From Mycobacterium basiliense (GTDB taxonomy: Bacteria; Actinomycetota; Actinomycetes; Mycobacteriales; Mycobacteriaceae): DNA of 64,000 nucleotides. Shown here in pieces: positions 51,571-60,759 of this stretch. The stretch is taken from positions 372,001 through 436,000 of the forward strand of contig NZ_LR130759.1 in assembly GCF_900292015.1 (NCBI RefSeq), written 5' to 3'. Both the position numbers and the translations under genes were made by a program. The first letter of the stretch is position 1, and each line of letters starts with the position of its first letter. The notes under the pieces were generated by a model that did no database searches, was not told where the DNA came from, and saw only the letters and a program-made list of their open reading frames with translations.

Positions 51571-53220
51571 ATGAGTACTGCCGCTCAACTTATGGTGAAT
51601 TGCTTGGAGAACGAAGGGGTATCCGTGATCTTCGGGGTGCCCGGTGAGGAGAACATCCGTCTGGTTGAGGCGCTGGCCGCCTCCAACATCCGTTATGTGC
51701 TGACCCGTCACGAGCAGGGGGCGGCGTTCATGGCGGAGATGTACGGGCGGGTCACCGGCCGCGCCGCGGTGGTCTCGGCCACCCTGGGACCGGGTGCGAT
51801 CAACATGCAACTCGGCGTCGCCGACGCCACCACTAACAGCACACCCATGGTCGCAATTTCGGCCCAGGTCGGCCAGAACCGTGAGTACAAAGAGTCCCAT
51901 CAGTATGTGGACCTGGTGTCCATGTTCGCCCCGATCACCCGCTGGGCGGCGGGCGTCCCCACCGCGAGAGCTATACCGGAGATGTTTCGCAAAGCGTTCA
52001 AGCTCGCCGAGACGGAACGGCCGGCGGCCGTTTACCTGGCAGTGCCCGAGCACATCGATGCCGATGTCGTCGACTATCCCGAGCTGACACCGTTGCCACG
52101 CAACGTTGTCCGCGCCGACGCGCCGGCGCCGGGTCAGGTAGCCCGTGCCGCCGACGTCCTGCGCGGTGCGCAGCGACCGGTGGTGTTGGCCGGGCACGGA
52201 GCGGCCCGCAACGCCGCCAGCGGTGCGCTGGTCAAGTTCGCCGAGCAGCATGGAATTCAGGTGGCCAACACTTTCCACGGCAAAGGTGTCATACCCGACG
52301 ACCATCCCAGCAGCATCGGGACGTTGGGGTTCATGCGACGCGACTACGTCAATTTCGGGTTCGACCATGCCGACGTCATCATTGCGGTTGGTTACGAGCT
52401 ACAGGAATTCGACCCGGTCCGAATCAATCCGCAGGGCGACAAAAAAATCATACATATCCATCGTTTCCCTGCCGAGGTCGACGCGCACTATTCGGTCGAC
52501 GTGGGGATTATCGGTGACATCAGCGCCTCTCTGGACGCGCTGTCCGACGCGCTCGGTGCTCGTCGCTTCGTGGGCACGGCCGATGTTCCCGGAGTGGGCC
52601 TGCTCGCCGAGGAATTTGCTAGAGGACAACACGATTCCCGGTTTCCGCTGGCTCCGCAGCGAGTGGTGGCCGACATCCGCGCCGCCTTGGGTCGCAGCGA
52701 CGTGGTGCTGGTGGATACCGGAGCAACGAAAATGTGGATGGCCAGGTTGTATCCGACCTACGAGCAAAACACCTGTTTGGTCTCAAATGGACTGTCCTCC
52801 ATGGGATTTTCTCTTCCTGGAGCGTTGGGTGTCAAGCTGGCCAGGCCGGAGGCCCGGGTGCTGGCGGTGGTTGGCGACGGCGCATTCCTGATGAACTCGC
52901 AAGAGATCGAGACCGCGGTGCGCGAGCGAATACCGTTGGTGGTGCTGATTTGGGAGGACGGCGGCTACGGCCTGATTGAGTGGAAGATGGATCTCGAACT
53001 CGGCGAGCACTATTACGTGAAGTTCGGCAATCCCGATGTGGTGAAATACGCTGAGAGCTTTGGGGCCAAAGGATATCGGGTTGCTAGTGCGGACGAGTTG
53101 CTGCCAACGCTACAGACCGCGCTTGACGGCGACGGTGTGTCGGTGATCTCTTGCTCGGTTGACTATTCGGAAAACCTGCGGCTGACCGACCGGCTGGGCG
53201 AACTCGACGACGGGTTGTGA
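51571..53220 (+). CDS. TPP-dependent acetolactate synthase-family enzyme, possible 2-oxoglutarate decarboxylase
   Basis: A 549-residue thiamine-diphosphate enzyme from ATG 51571 with GGAGGGG upstream. The N-terminal domain has the cofactor-activating Glu in TRHEQGAAFMAEMYGR. The C-terminal Mg-TPP motif is VGDGAFLMNSQEIETAV. Instead of the Asn that normally ends this motif there is Glu (IWEDGGYGLIEWK). Catabolic acetolactate synthases have a different segment there (around YDMVAFQ). By contrast GGYGLIEWK and FGNPDVVKYAESFGAKGYRV are close to the cyanobacterial 2-oxoglutarate decarboxylase I remember, which is encoded beside succinic semialdehyde dehydrogenase. The divergent gabD1 makes the same pairing here. 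The assignment is inference. Confidence 0.75.
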   Translation: MSTAAQLMVNCLENEGVSVIFGVPGEENIRLVEALAASNIRYVLTRHEQGAAFMAEMYGRVTGRAAVVSATLGPGAINMQLGVADATTNSTPMVAISAQVGQNREYKESHQYVDLVSMFAPITRWAAGVPTARAIPEMFRKAFKLAETERPAAVYLAVPEHIDADVVDYPELTPLPRNVVRADAPAPGQVARAADVLRGAQRPVVLAGHGAARNAASGALVKFAEQHGIQVANTFHGKGVIPDDHPSSIGTLGFMRRDYVNFGFDHADVIIAVGYELQEFDPVRINPQGDKKIIHIHRFPAEVDAHYSVDVGIIGDISASLDALSDALGARRFVGTADVPGVGLLAEEFARGQHDSRFPLAPQRVVADIRAALGRSDVVLVDTGATKMWMARLYPTYEQNTCLVSNGLSSMGFSLPGALGVKLARPEARVLAVVGDGAFLMNSQEIETAVRERIPLVVLIWEDGGYGLIEWKMDLELGEHYYVKFGNPDVVKYAESFGAKGYRVASADELLPTLQTALDGDGVSVISCSVDYSENLRLTDRLGELDDGL

Positions 53221-53232
53221 CTGCCACCGGGA

Positions 53233-54657
53233 TCATCGCAGCGAGATCGGCGCGACATATCTTCCGATGAGCTGCCGGTGCCACCAGGCCCGATCTCGTC
53301 GTAGCTCCTGGGGTGTGGTGAAGCGATACTGGTAGAGCTGGGCACGCACAAATCTCGGCGGGGAATCCGGAAAGGGATTGTGACGCAGCAGCCGTAGTGT
53401 CGGCGGATCGTTGCGTAGTAGCCGCGTCAACAACGGCGTCATCCACGGCAACCCGTAGCCGGGGGAAATCGCGGCGAACCACATCAGCCAATCCAGGCGC
53501 AGATGGTAGGGCGCCCATTGTCGGGGCAGTCGATGCACAGAACCGGGCTTGCCTTTGAACTCGTACTCCTGCCATACGGTCTGCCCGGTGAGTTCGGTGT
53601 CCTGGGTGCCTTCGATCACCACCTCGCGGCGGGTGCGACAGATGCTGCCGAATGCGCCGTAGGTGTTCACCAAGTGAAATGGGTTGAACGACATATTCAT
53701 TCGCTGACCAGGAGACAGCATGTTGCGAGTGGGCCAGTAGCTGAGGAATAGCACCGCTGCCGCAAGGACTATCACGATACCGGCGAACCATGTGGGTGGT
53801 CCGGCCAGCGTCGGCGGCATGGGCGTCGTTACCAGCGAAGCCACGAACGATCCGCCGAGCGCACTGAATGCCAGCATGATCGTCAGCCAGTTGAGCCAGG
53901 AGAAGTTGCCCGAGAGCACCAACCACAGCTGGGTGGTGATGATGATCAGGGCGGCAATGCTGGCGATCGGTTGCGGGGCAAACAGTCCGAACGGCACCAC
54001 GAGTTGGGCGAAATGGTTGCCGGCCACTTCGATACGGTGCAGCGGCTTTGGCATGCGGTGGAAAAACCAGCTCAGCGGCCCCGGCATCGGCTGTGTCTCA
54101 TGGTGATAATAGAGGCATGTCAGATCGCGCCAGCATGGGTCACCGCGCATCTTGATCAATCCCGCGCCGAACTCGACTCGAAACAGCAGCCAGCGCACCA
54201 ACCATAGGGTCAGTATCGGCGGGGCAACTCGTCCGTTGCCGAGAAAGATCATCAGAAATCCGGTCTCCAGCAGCAACGACTCCCAGCCAAATCCGTACCA
54301 CAGTTGTCCGACATTGACGATCGACAGATAGAGCACCCATAGCGTCAACCACATCGGCATGGCGGCCCAGAGCGGTACCCAATCGGCGGCGCCGACCACG
54401 ATGGCCGCCGCCAGCACCGCGCCGGACCAACAGACCCCGGCGAACAACCGGTCGGAATAATGGAAGTGAAAAACGCTGGGCGCTCTCCAGAACGATTTGC
54501 CGGCCAGATACCCTGGCACCGGCAGCATCCCATGCTCGCCGATAAGCGCGCGAAACTGCAGCGCGGACGCGACGAACGCGGTCAGGTAGATCGCCGCGAC
54601 GCCGCGCTCGAGCACAAGTCGGCCAAGCCAGTATCCGGGCGCCGAAAACCATTCCAT
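53233..54657 (-). CDS. Lipase-maturation-factor-like membrane protein (Rv0235c-like)
   Basis: A 474-residue integral membrane protein from ATG 54657 (MEWFSAPGYWLGRLVLERG), 8 residues shorter than Rv0235c as I recall it. Helices include GVAAIYLTAFVASALQFRAL, LWVLYLSIVNVGQLWYGFGWESLLLETGF and several more to residue 330. The GWESLLLE and RVEFGAGLIKMRGDPCWRDLTCLYYHHETQPMP segments are signatures of the LMF family. The soluble C-terminal part contains FNPFHLVNTYGAFGSICRTRREVVIEG, also typical. In animals the family helps fold lipases; the bacterial role is unknown. Convergent with the TPP-enzyme gene. Confidence 0.88.
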   Translation of the reverse strand: MEWFSAPGYWLGRLVLERGVAAIYLTAFVASALQFRALIGEHGMLPVPGYLAGKSFWRAPSVFHFHYSDRLFAGVCWSGAVLAAAIVVGAADWVPLWAAMPMWLTLWVLYLSIVNVGQLWYGFGWESLLLETGFLMIFLGNGRVAPPILTLWLVRWLLFRVEFGAGLIKMRGDPCWRDLTCLYYHHETQPMPGPLSWFFHRMPKPLHRIEVAGNHFAQLVVPFGLFAPQPIASIAALIIITTQLWLVLSGNFSWLNWLTIMLAFSALGGSFVASLVTTPMPPTLAGPPTWFAGIVIVLAAAVLFLSYWPTRNMLSPGQRMNMSFNPFHLVNTYGAFGSICRTRREVVIEGTQDTELTGQTVWQEYEFKGKPGSVHRLPRQWAPYHLRLDWLMWFAAISPGYGLPWMTPLLTRLLRNDPPTLRLLRHNPFPDSPPRFVRAQLYQYRFTTPQELRRDRAWWHRQLIGRYVAPISLR

Positions 54658-54766
54658 GGCACTACTCCTCGAACGGTGACCGCGTATCCAGTTAAGCAGC
54701 CAGCAAACAGATGGCCAACAGCATGCACGCTCGGCACGGTCGCCCGCCCGGCGAACTCGGCCCGGT

Positions 54767-55552
54767 TTACCATTCACCCCGGGCGGCAAGTACGTCGCGC
54801 AGTATGTCCGCGCGGTCGGTGATGATCCCGTCCACGTTGATATCCAGCAGCGCATGCATGGTGGCGGGGTCGTCGATCGTCCAGGCGTGAACCTGACGGT
54901 CGGCGGCGTGCAGCGTCTGCACCAGCGTGGGCGTAATCACCTGCACGCCACCAAGCCGTGGCGGCAACTGTAGGCAGTCGCTGTCGCGCAACATCCGTAA
55001 CGCATACGCGCGACCACCGACCGTTCTGGCCGCCAGGAACGATACAAATGCCCCGGTGCCCGCGGCACTGGCGACCCGTTTGGACAGCAGACGCAGGGCC
55101 CGCTGTCGGCGGCGATCGGAGAACGAAGTGATCAGCACACGGTCGTGCACGCTGAGGCGCTCGATGACATCGACGGTCGGTTCGATGGCGGACTCGGCCT
55201 TGATATCGATATTGACGCGCACGTCTGGCAGCGCGACAAACAGTTCCTCGAGGGTCGGGATCGGTTCTCCGGCACCAAGATCCGCTGTGCTGATATCCCG
55301 CCAGGACAACCGGTCGACCGCGCCGGAGACACCCGAGCCGGGGGGGAGCTTGCGGTCGTGCAGGATCACGGCGATACCGTCGCGACTGGCCCGCACGTCG
55401 GTTTCGATATACCGAAATCCGAGCTTCACCGCCTCGTTGAACGCCCCCATGCTGTTCTTCGGCAACGTGAATGAGGTGAAGCCGCGGTGCGCCATCGCGA
55501 TCCGCCCGCCGCTGCGCAGAAACTCCATGTTTCGTGCGTGCCGATCGTTCAT
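54767..55552 (-). CDS. Glycerophosphodiester phosphodiesterase
   Basis: A 261-residue GDPD-family enzyme hydrolysing glycerophosphodiesters to glycerol-3-phosphate and an alcohol. IAMAHRGFTSF has the catalytic His-Arg, YIETDVRASRDG the metal-binding E-x-D, and LHDRKLPPG the second catalytic His, so the set is complete. The usual PENT of the family reads PKNS here. VHAWTIDDPATM and NVDGIITDRADIL close the TIM barrel. Start MNDRHARN at 55552 is chosen because the frame further upstream has no family similarity. No signal peptide is seen, so it is probably cytoplasmic. Confidence 0.87.
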   Translation of the reverse strand: MNDRHARNMEFLRSGGRIAMAHRGFTSFTLPKNSMGAFNEAVKLGFRYIETDVRASRDGIAVILHDRKLPPGSGVSGAVDRLSWRDISTADLGAGEPIPTLEELFVALPDVRVNIDIKAESAIEPTVDVIERLSVHDRVLITSFSDRRRQRALRLLSKRVASAAGTGAFVSFLAARTVGGRAYALRMLRDSDCLQLPPRLGGVQVITPTLVQTLHAADRQVHAWTIDDPATMHALLDINVDGIITDRADILRDVLAARGEW

Positions 55553-55711
55553 CGGCCAAGTATTCCGTACCCGGTTGACACGGTGAGTGAAATCAACGCA
55601 GGCGGTGGGGCGGGACATCCGTTGACCGGGCCGACGTGCCGGCGAAGGTGCGGCTATGGTTGCGGTTGCTCGGGGTGTTCAGGATCTGTGCCGAAGTGAT
55701 GGAGGCTGCAC

Positions 55712-56257
55712 GTGCACGGCTTGGAGTGGGTGGCACGCAACGTGGGTCGCCGCCGGTTGCTGGCGTTGGGCGCCGGCGCGCTCGGTCTGGGTGCACTGGC
55801 AAAAGCTGCGCCGAGTTCCGCTACGACGGACCCGCCGCCCGAGGGCTACGAGGCCTTGCTGTTGATGTGCATCGACCCCCGTTTCGTGCACCCCACCAAC
55901 CAATACATGGAGCAACGCGGTCTGATCGATCGCTACAGCCAGTTCGCGCTGGCCGGAGCTGCCGCCGGAGCCGTCTCGCAGCACTGGGCGGTTTGGCACA
56001 ACACGTTCTGGGACAACCTTGCCGCGTCGATGGAACTGCACTCGATCAATGGAGTGATCGTCGTCAACCACCGAGATTGCGGCGCGGTGCAGATCGCCTA
56101 CGGTGACGACGTGATCTCCACCCCGGAACGCGAGACCGCCACCCACGAACGCATCCTCGGCACCTTCCGACAGGAAGCGCTCCGGCGCCACCCGGGTATC
56201 GATGTCGAGACGTGGCTCATGGCGCTGGACGGCTCGGTGCAGCCGATCGGCAGGTAG
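55712..56257 (+). CDS. Tat-exported beta-carbonic-anhydrase-like protein
   Basis: A 181-residue protein from GTG 55712, with GGAGG seven bases upstream. Residues 10-35 (NVGRRRLLALGAGALGLGAL) form a twin-arginine signal peptide ending near AKAAPSSA. The mature domain has LLMCIDPRF (Cys-x-Asp-x-Arg) near residue 52 and VVNHRDCGAVQIAYGDD (His-x-x-Cys) near residue 117. These are the zinc ligands and Asp-Arg dyad of beta-carbonic anhydrases. It is shorter than typical enzymes. Reversible CO2 hydration in the periplasm is a reasonable inference but untested for this subgroup. Convergent with aftD. Confidence 0.75.
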   Translation: MHGLEWVARNVGRRRLLALGAGALGLGALAKAAPSSATTDPPPEGYEALLLMCIDPRFVHPTNQYMEQRGLIDRYSQFALAGAAAGAVSQHWAVWHNTFWDNLAASMELHSINGVIVVNHRDCGAVQIAYGDDVISTPERETATHERILGTFRQEALRRHPGIDVETWLMALDGSVQPIGR

Positions 56258-56260
56258 CGC

Positions 56261-59200
56261 TCAGCGCGCGCGACGCACCGGGTCCCACGCCACCGCCGAT
56301 GCGGTCAAAGCGGCGAGCGAAATCAACGCCAGCAGTTGGACAGTCGCAGAATGGCCTGCGTAGCCATCCACCGAACGCCAGGGATTGCGAGATAGCACCG
56401 CGCCGGCCAGGACCAGTCCACCGGTGCTCAGGCCTACCGTGGCCCGGTGCTGCCATCGCTCGTGGCGGCGCAACGCGTACCGCACGGCGAAGGCGGCTCC
56501 CATCACCACTACCCCAGCCGCTCCGGCAATCAGCGCGCCGGCGCCCAGCGACGCGACCGCCGCCACAGGTCCGGGTGCCCATGGTCGCGCCGACGGATCG
56601 TGCGGACCGCTCCGCCCCCGTCGCCACCGGGCGAGCATGGCCAGCAGCGGCAGCAGGGCCAGCCCGAACGCCAGGCCCGCTCGGTACAGCGAGTTGTCGA
56701 CAAAGGTCAGCGTGATGGTGCCGGGATCCCCGGCGGGCACCACCCAACCCTGTTGCCAACCGTTGACGGCGATGGGTGTCAACCGGGCTCCAGCGCCGGT
56801 GCGCGCTACCCAGCCCGGGTTGATGCTCTCCGGTATGACCAGGATCCGCGAGCTTGCCGAGGCCGGCGCTCGGACTTCCCGCCGGGCCGCTCCCCACGCT
56901 CCGGTGGCTACGGGAACCTTTGCGGCGCTGGGCAATTCGACGGCTTGCGGGGTGGTCAGCTGTGCTCCGTCGACGATGAACTCGGCGCCGGGGCTGATCA
57001 GCAGTTCCTGCTGCCCCGCCGGCAACGCGATCGGGTCGGACTCGCAGGGATGCGCCGCAACCGGTTCTCCAGTCAGCAACGCGCCCACGGTGGTCCGGAC
57101 TGACATGTGCACGAAGCGGCCCGCGACCGCGATAACCGGGCCGTAGTCGCAGTCGATGGTGATCTCCCGTGCGCGGTTGCCGGCCGCATCGGCGGGCGCG
57201 ATGGCACTGCCGTCGGGCGCCAGCGGCGCCACCTCGGCCAGCCCCGGGGGCTTGAGCTGGTCGAAGCCGAGCGCATTGCGGTCAATGACGTCTTCCCAGT
57301 CGAGCAGACTGACCGTGACGGTGTCGGTGATGCGCGGTGCCAGCGATAACACCTGCGGCTTACCGTCGCGATTCATGCTGCGGACCTGCGGGCCGTCACC
57401 GAGGTCGACGGCCACCATCGTCGGATGCGCGGGCAGCGTGGAGCGGCTGGGGACTAGGCGTAAGCCGGCTACTTCGGTGGGCCGCGGCAGGGTCAGGGTC
57501 AGCGTCGGCGGGGTCTTGTGCTGCACCACCCGCTGCGGCGCAATCCATGCGGTGCTCGGATCGCCGTCGGTGGCCGCGTATGCCGAGCCGAGGACATCCA
57601 GCACATCGGCATCGCCGCGGGCACGCGTGGTGTTGGGCTGGGCGATCAAATCGGCCAGCCGGGGTCCCTGTCGTGGCCGCACCCATACCTTCGGAGTCAC
57701 CGTCATCGGGTGCGGCACGGTCAGTGTCCGGCTGAGGTTGGCCGGCTCTTCGGGCGCCAGCGCCATTGCCGCGGCGCAGCGCACGGTGTCGGGTGCTTGG
57801 GCGCAACCCGGCCTGCCTAACAGCTCCGAGCCCAGGTCCCACCCCGCGATCGCCGAATCCGGCGGCGGCCCGGGCACCAGCACCGTGTGCCGTAGCTGCA
57901 CCGGGTGGGCAAACCCGGAAGCGTCGTACTGGGTGACCGCCAGGTCGGTGATCCCGAACTGCACGCCCGCCGACCCGTCGTCGGTGGCGGCCGCGGTGAT
58001 CCGCACCCAGGGAGTCTCGCCGTAGGGTAGCGCCGCGGTCAGTGGTTCTCCCGGCTCGTCGAACCGCAAGGTGGTGCTGCCGTTGACGGTCTCCACCAGG
58101 ATGCGCCGGATCTGGGCGCCGACGGCGGTCGCGCTGGGTGTCACGGTAATGACGGCATTGGTTACCGGGTGGTCGAAGTCCACCCGCAACCACTGCCCGA
58201 CGGCGGCCTGCAGCGCGTTGGAGACCCACGCTGTCGCGGGATCGCCGTCGATCGCGGCGGCTGGTGAGGTCGCGGGGGCGACGTCAGGCATGGCGGTGGA
58301 GTCCGACGACGAGCTCGACGCCGTAATGCGGCCGCCGGTCCACCCGCCGTACACCGTCGGGGCCCCGGGTACCGGATAGTCGGGCACCCTGTTGTAGGTG
58401 TGCCGGGCGTCGCCGTCCGCGCGGATCGCCGACGAGTGCTGGTCGACGCGGCCGTAGTCGGTTTCGCGCGCGACCGGGGTGTCGGTGACGGTAACGACGG
58501 GTGCCGGGAGCTGGCCGGCCAGCGCATCCGACGTCAGCAACACCGGCCCCAGCGCCGGCTGGCCCAGCAGGCGGCGCCGCTCATCCAGCCGCAGTAACAC
58601 TTCCGGCCCGCCGTCGATGCGTGCCAAGCGGTCGGTGTCGGTCCAATAGGGCGCGCCGGGAGCAACGGCGACATCCGCCGGCTGACCCACTCGGTAGATC
58701 TCCACCGCCGGATAGCGCGGCCGCAGTCCGCTGTCGTTGACGAAGCCCGCGAGTGAACCCGGGCCCACCGGTTCGCCGAACTCGGCCACCTTTGCCAGCC
58801 CCGGTGAGCCCGCGATGGCCCGGTGCACCAGGATCGGGCGTGCCGACCGCGACGACTCGGGATCGAGATCATTGCGCAGTACCAGATAGGAAATCCCTTG
58901 GCGAGCAAGGGTATCGGCCAGACCTGCCGACGGGCGCCCCGCGGCGAACAGGCGCTGGACAGAATCCAGTGCCCGGATCGCCGGCGGCGGGATCAACGGG
59001 ATCGAGTCGCGCACCCCCCACGGGCTGTCGCCGAGCACTTGTAGCGGCTCGTCGTGGCTGGTGCCCCACACCTGGGTGGCGAACGGTGCGCCTGGTACCA
59101 CCAGCACCCGCCCCGGGATCGGCGTTGCGGTGTTGTGTTCGCTGAGCCAGTCGGCGGCCTGGTGCCAATACGGTGGAATCGCGCGGAAGGTGCCGGGTGG

Positions 59201-60418
59201 GGTAAGTCGACCGGTCCAGGCCAGCGACGTGCTGACCAGCAGCGCCGTCAGGGCAATGATCCCGACCGCGACCCGTTTGTCCCGCTCGGGGTGGGCAAAC
59301 GCGCGCAACCACACCGCTTTCGGTGCGTTGCCGGGCAGCGGGATCCGGCCTAACACCTCCGCCAAACCCAGTACCAGTGGAAGCCTGAGCACCGGGCCCA
59401 GCTTGTGTACATTGCGCAGCGGGGTGCCGGCGGCGTCCAGGAAGGCCTGAACCTGATGGGCCAGTGGCGAACCCAATCCGCCGCCGTAACCGAGCGCCAG
59501 CAGCACCACCCCGACCAGCAGCATGGTCACCAGCCGACCCCGGGCCGGCAGGTCACGGCTGGTCAGGCCGGCCAGCCCGGTCGCCGCCACCAGACAGGTG
59601 CCCAAAATCGCGACCGATCCGGTGACCAGCGGCGTGCCGGCGGTCGCGTCGGGGGCCACGAACGGTGTCCAGCTATCGGTGCCGCGCAGCATCTCCACCA
59701 GCGAGGACCATTGGGTGGTCACGCCCGAGGATTCGATGAAGTCCAGGAAGGGTGGACTGACACCGCGCAGCTGCATCAGCGCCACCAGCCACCACAGCGT
59801 CGCCACCGCCAGCGCCAACAACCACCAGGCGGTGTAACGCCACCACAACCGGTTGGGTCGGTGACAGGCCAACCAGATCACCGCGGGCAGACAACCCGCC
59901 AGCGTCGCTATGGCGTTCACGGCTCCCATTAACGCCACGGCCAGCCCGGCTTGGGCGGCCAGCGCCCGCACCGACCGACCCGAAGTGCCTCGTAGCGCCA
60001 GGATGGTGGGCAGCAGCACCCACGGCGCCAGCATCATCGGCAGGGTTTCCGAGGAGATCGAGCCCAACGTGGTCAACACCCGCGGCGACAGCGCGAACGC
60101 CGCCGCCCCGATCACCCGCGATGCCGGGCTGCCGATCCCCAACGCCTCGGCGACCCGCAGCAGGCCCCAGAAGCCGACTGTGAGCAGCACGGCCCACCAC
60201 AGCCGTTGGGTGATCCACGCGGGCACGCCCAGCAGATGGCCGATGAGGAAGAAGGTGCCGTGCGGGAAGAGGTAGCCGTAGGCCTGGTTTTGTGATTGGC
60301 CGAACGGCAGCTCGCTGTTCCACAGGTTGGTCGCGCGGGCCAGGAACCGCATCGGGTTGGCGGTGAGATCCAGTTTGGTGTCGGGGGACACCCGACCGGG
60401 GGACTGTGCGAGGGTCAA
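56261..60418 (-). CDS. aftD: Arabinofuranosyltransferase AftD
   Basis: A giant membrane glycosyltransferase (at least 1385 residues; about 1400 in M. tuberculosis) that adds arabinofuranose from decaprenyl-phosphoarabinose to arabinogalactan and lipoarabinomannan. VSPDTKLDLTANPMRFLARATNLWNSE is the conserved first external loop with the GT-C acidic residues. It is followed by about a dozen helices to residue 450, and then periplasmic modules, including discoidin-like carbohydrate-binding sequence (PATAWVSNALQAAVGQWLRVDFDHP). The last helices end near VALDPVRRAR. No ATG/GTG lies at the expected N-terminus: the frame is open upstream, reading PLSRRWLLLVAALSLTLTLAQS, with GTA where a start would fit. 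TTG 60418 is the first standard start. Confidence 0.92.
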   Translation of the reverse strand: MTLAQSPGRVSPDTKLDLTANPMRFLARATNLWNSELPFGQSQNQAYGYLFPHGTFFLIGHLLGVPAWITQRLWWAVLLTVGFWGLLRVAEALGIGSPASRVIGAAAFALSPRVLTTLGSISSETLPMMLAPWVLLPTILALRGTSGRSVRALAAQAGLAVALMGAVNAIATLAGCLPAVIWLACHRPNRLWWRYTAWWLLALAVATLWWLVALMQLRGVSPPFLDFIESSGVTTQWSSLVEMLRGTDSWTPFVAPDATAGTPLVTGSVAILGTCLVAATGLAGLTSRDLPARGRLVTMLLVGVVLLALGYGGGLGSPLAHQVQAFLDAAGTPLRNVHKLGPVLRLPLVLGLAEVLGRIPLPGNAPKAVWLRAFAHPERDKRVAVGIIALTALLVSTSLAWTGRLTPPGTFRAIPPYWHQAADWLSEHNTATPIPGRVLVVPGAPFATQVWGTSHDEPLQVLGDSPWGVRDSIPLIPPPAIRALDSVQRLFAAGRPSAGLADTLARQGISYLVLRNDLDPESSRSARPILVHRAIAGSPGLAKVAEFGEPVGPGSLAGFVNDSGLRPRYPAVEIYRVGQPADVAVAPGAPYWTDTDRLARIDGGPEVLLRLDERRRLLGQPALGPVLLTSDALAGQLPAPVVTVTDTPVARETDYGRVDQHSSAIRADGDARHTYNRVPDYPVPGAPTVYGGWTGGRITASSSSSDSTAMPDVAPATSPAAAIDGDPATAWVSNALQAAVGQWLRVDFDHPVTNAVITVTPSATAVGAQIRRILVETVNGSTTLRFDEPGEPLTAALPYGETPWVRITAAATDDGSAGVQFGITDLAVTQYDASGFAHPVQLRHTVLVPGPPPDSAIAGWDLGSELLGRPGCAQAPDTVRCAAAMALAPEEPANLSRTLTVPHPMTVTPKVWVRPRQGPRLADLIAQPNTTRARGDADVLDVLGSAYAATDGDPSTAWIAPQRVVQHKTPPTLTLTLPRPTEVAGLRLVPSRSTLPAHPTMVAVDLGDGPQVRSMNRDGKPQVLSLAPRITDTVTVSLLDWEDVIDRNALGFDQLKPPGLAEVAPLAPDGSAIAPADAAGNRAREITIDCDYGPVIAVAGRFVHMSVRTTVGALLTGEPVAAHPCESDPIALPAGQQELLISPGAEFIVDGAQLTTPQAVELPSAAKVPVATGAWGAARREVRAPASASSRILVIPESINPGWVARTGAGARLTPIAVNGWQQGWVVPAGDPGTITLTFVDNSLYRAGLAFGLALLPLLAMLARWRRGRSGPHDPSARPWAPGPVAAVASLGAGALIAGAAGVVVMGAAFAVRYALRRHERWQHRATVGLSTGGLVLAGAVLSRNPWRSVDGYAGHSATVQLLALISLAALTASAVAWDPVRRAR

Positions 60419-60518
60419 CGTAAGGGAAAGCGCCGCGACGAGCAGCAGCCACCGCCGGGATAGCGGCGTTACCGGCGGGCGTGATGCCCTGTGTGCGGCT
60501 GGCGCCCGCGCCGCCGGG

Positions 60519-60692
60519 TTAGCTACGGTTGCCGTATTCGACCCGGTTGAGCACTGATGACGACGGATCGCCCCCGGGGAGTGGCGGTTTCGTGTCTTGC
60601 TGCACCATCAGGGTGACCCCGAAGATTGCGGCGGCGCCCAGCAACAGACCAACCACCACGCTCGCGGCGGCGGGCGCGATGATCCGATTCAT
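60519..60692 (-). CDS. Small exported DUF2613-like protein (Rv0236A-like)
   Basis: A 57-residue protein from ATG 60692, too short for most gene callers. MNRIIAPAAASVVVGLLLGA (residues 1-20) continues into AAIFGVTLMVQQ, a single membrane or signal-anchor helix. The remainder, DTKPPLPGGDPSSSVLNRVEYGNRS, is external. It matches the small gene Rv0236A upstream of aftD in M. tuberculosis in length and sequence as I remember it. It stops about 100 bases before the aftD start on the same strand. Function unknown. Confidence 0.85.
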   Translation of the reverse strand: MNRIIAPAAASVVVGLLLGAAAIFGVTLMVQQDTKPPLPGGDPSSSVLNRVEYGNRS

Positions 60693-60759
60693 CGATTGCT
60701 CCTTGAGGCGTCAGGTCTTGGCGTGCAAAGCCTAGCCGCCAACCTAGCAGAACAAGCAG

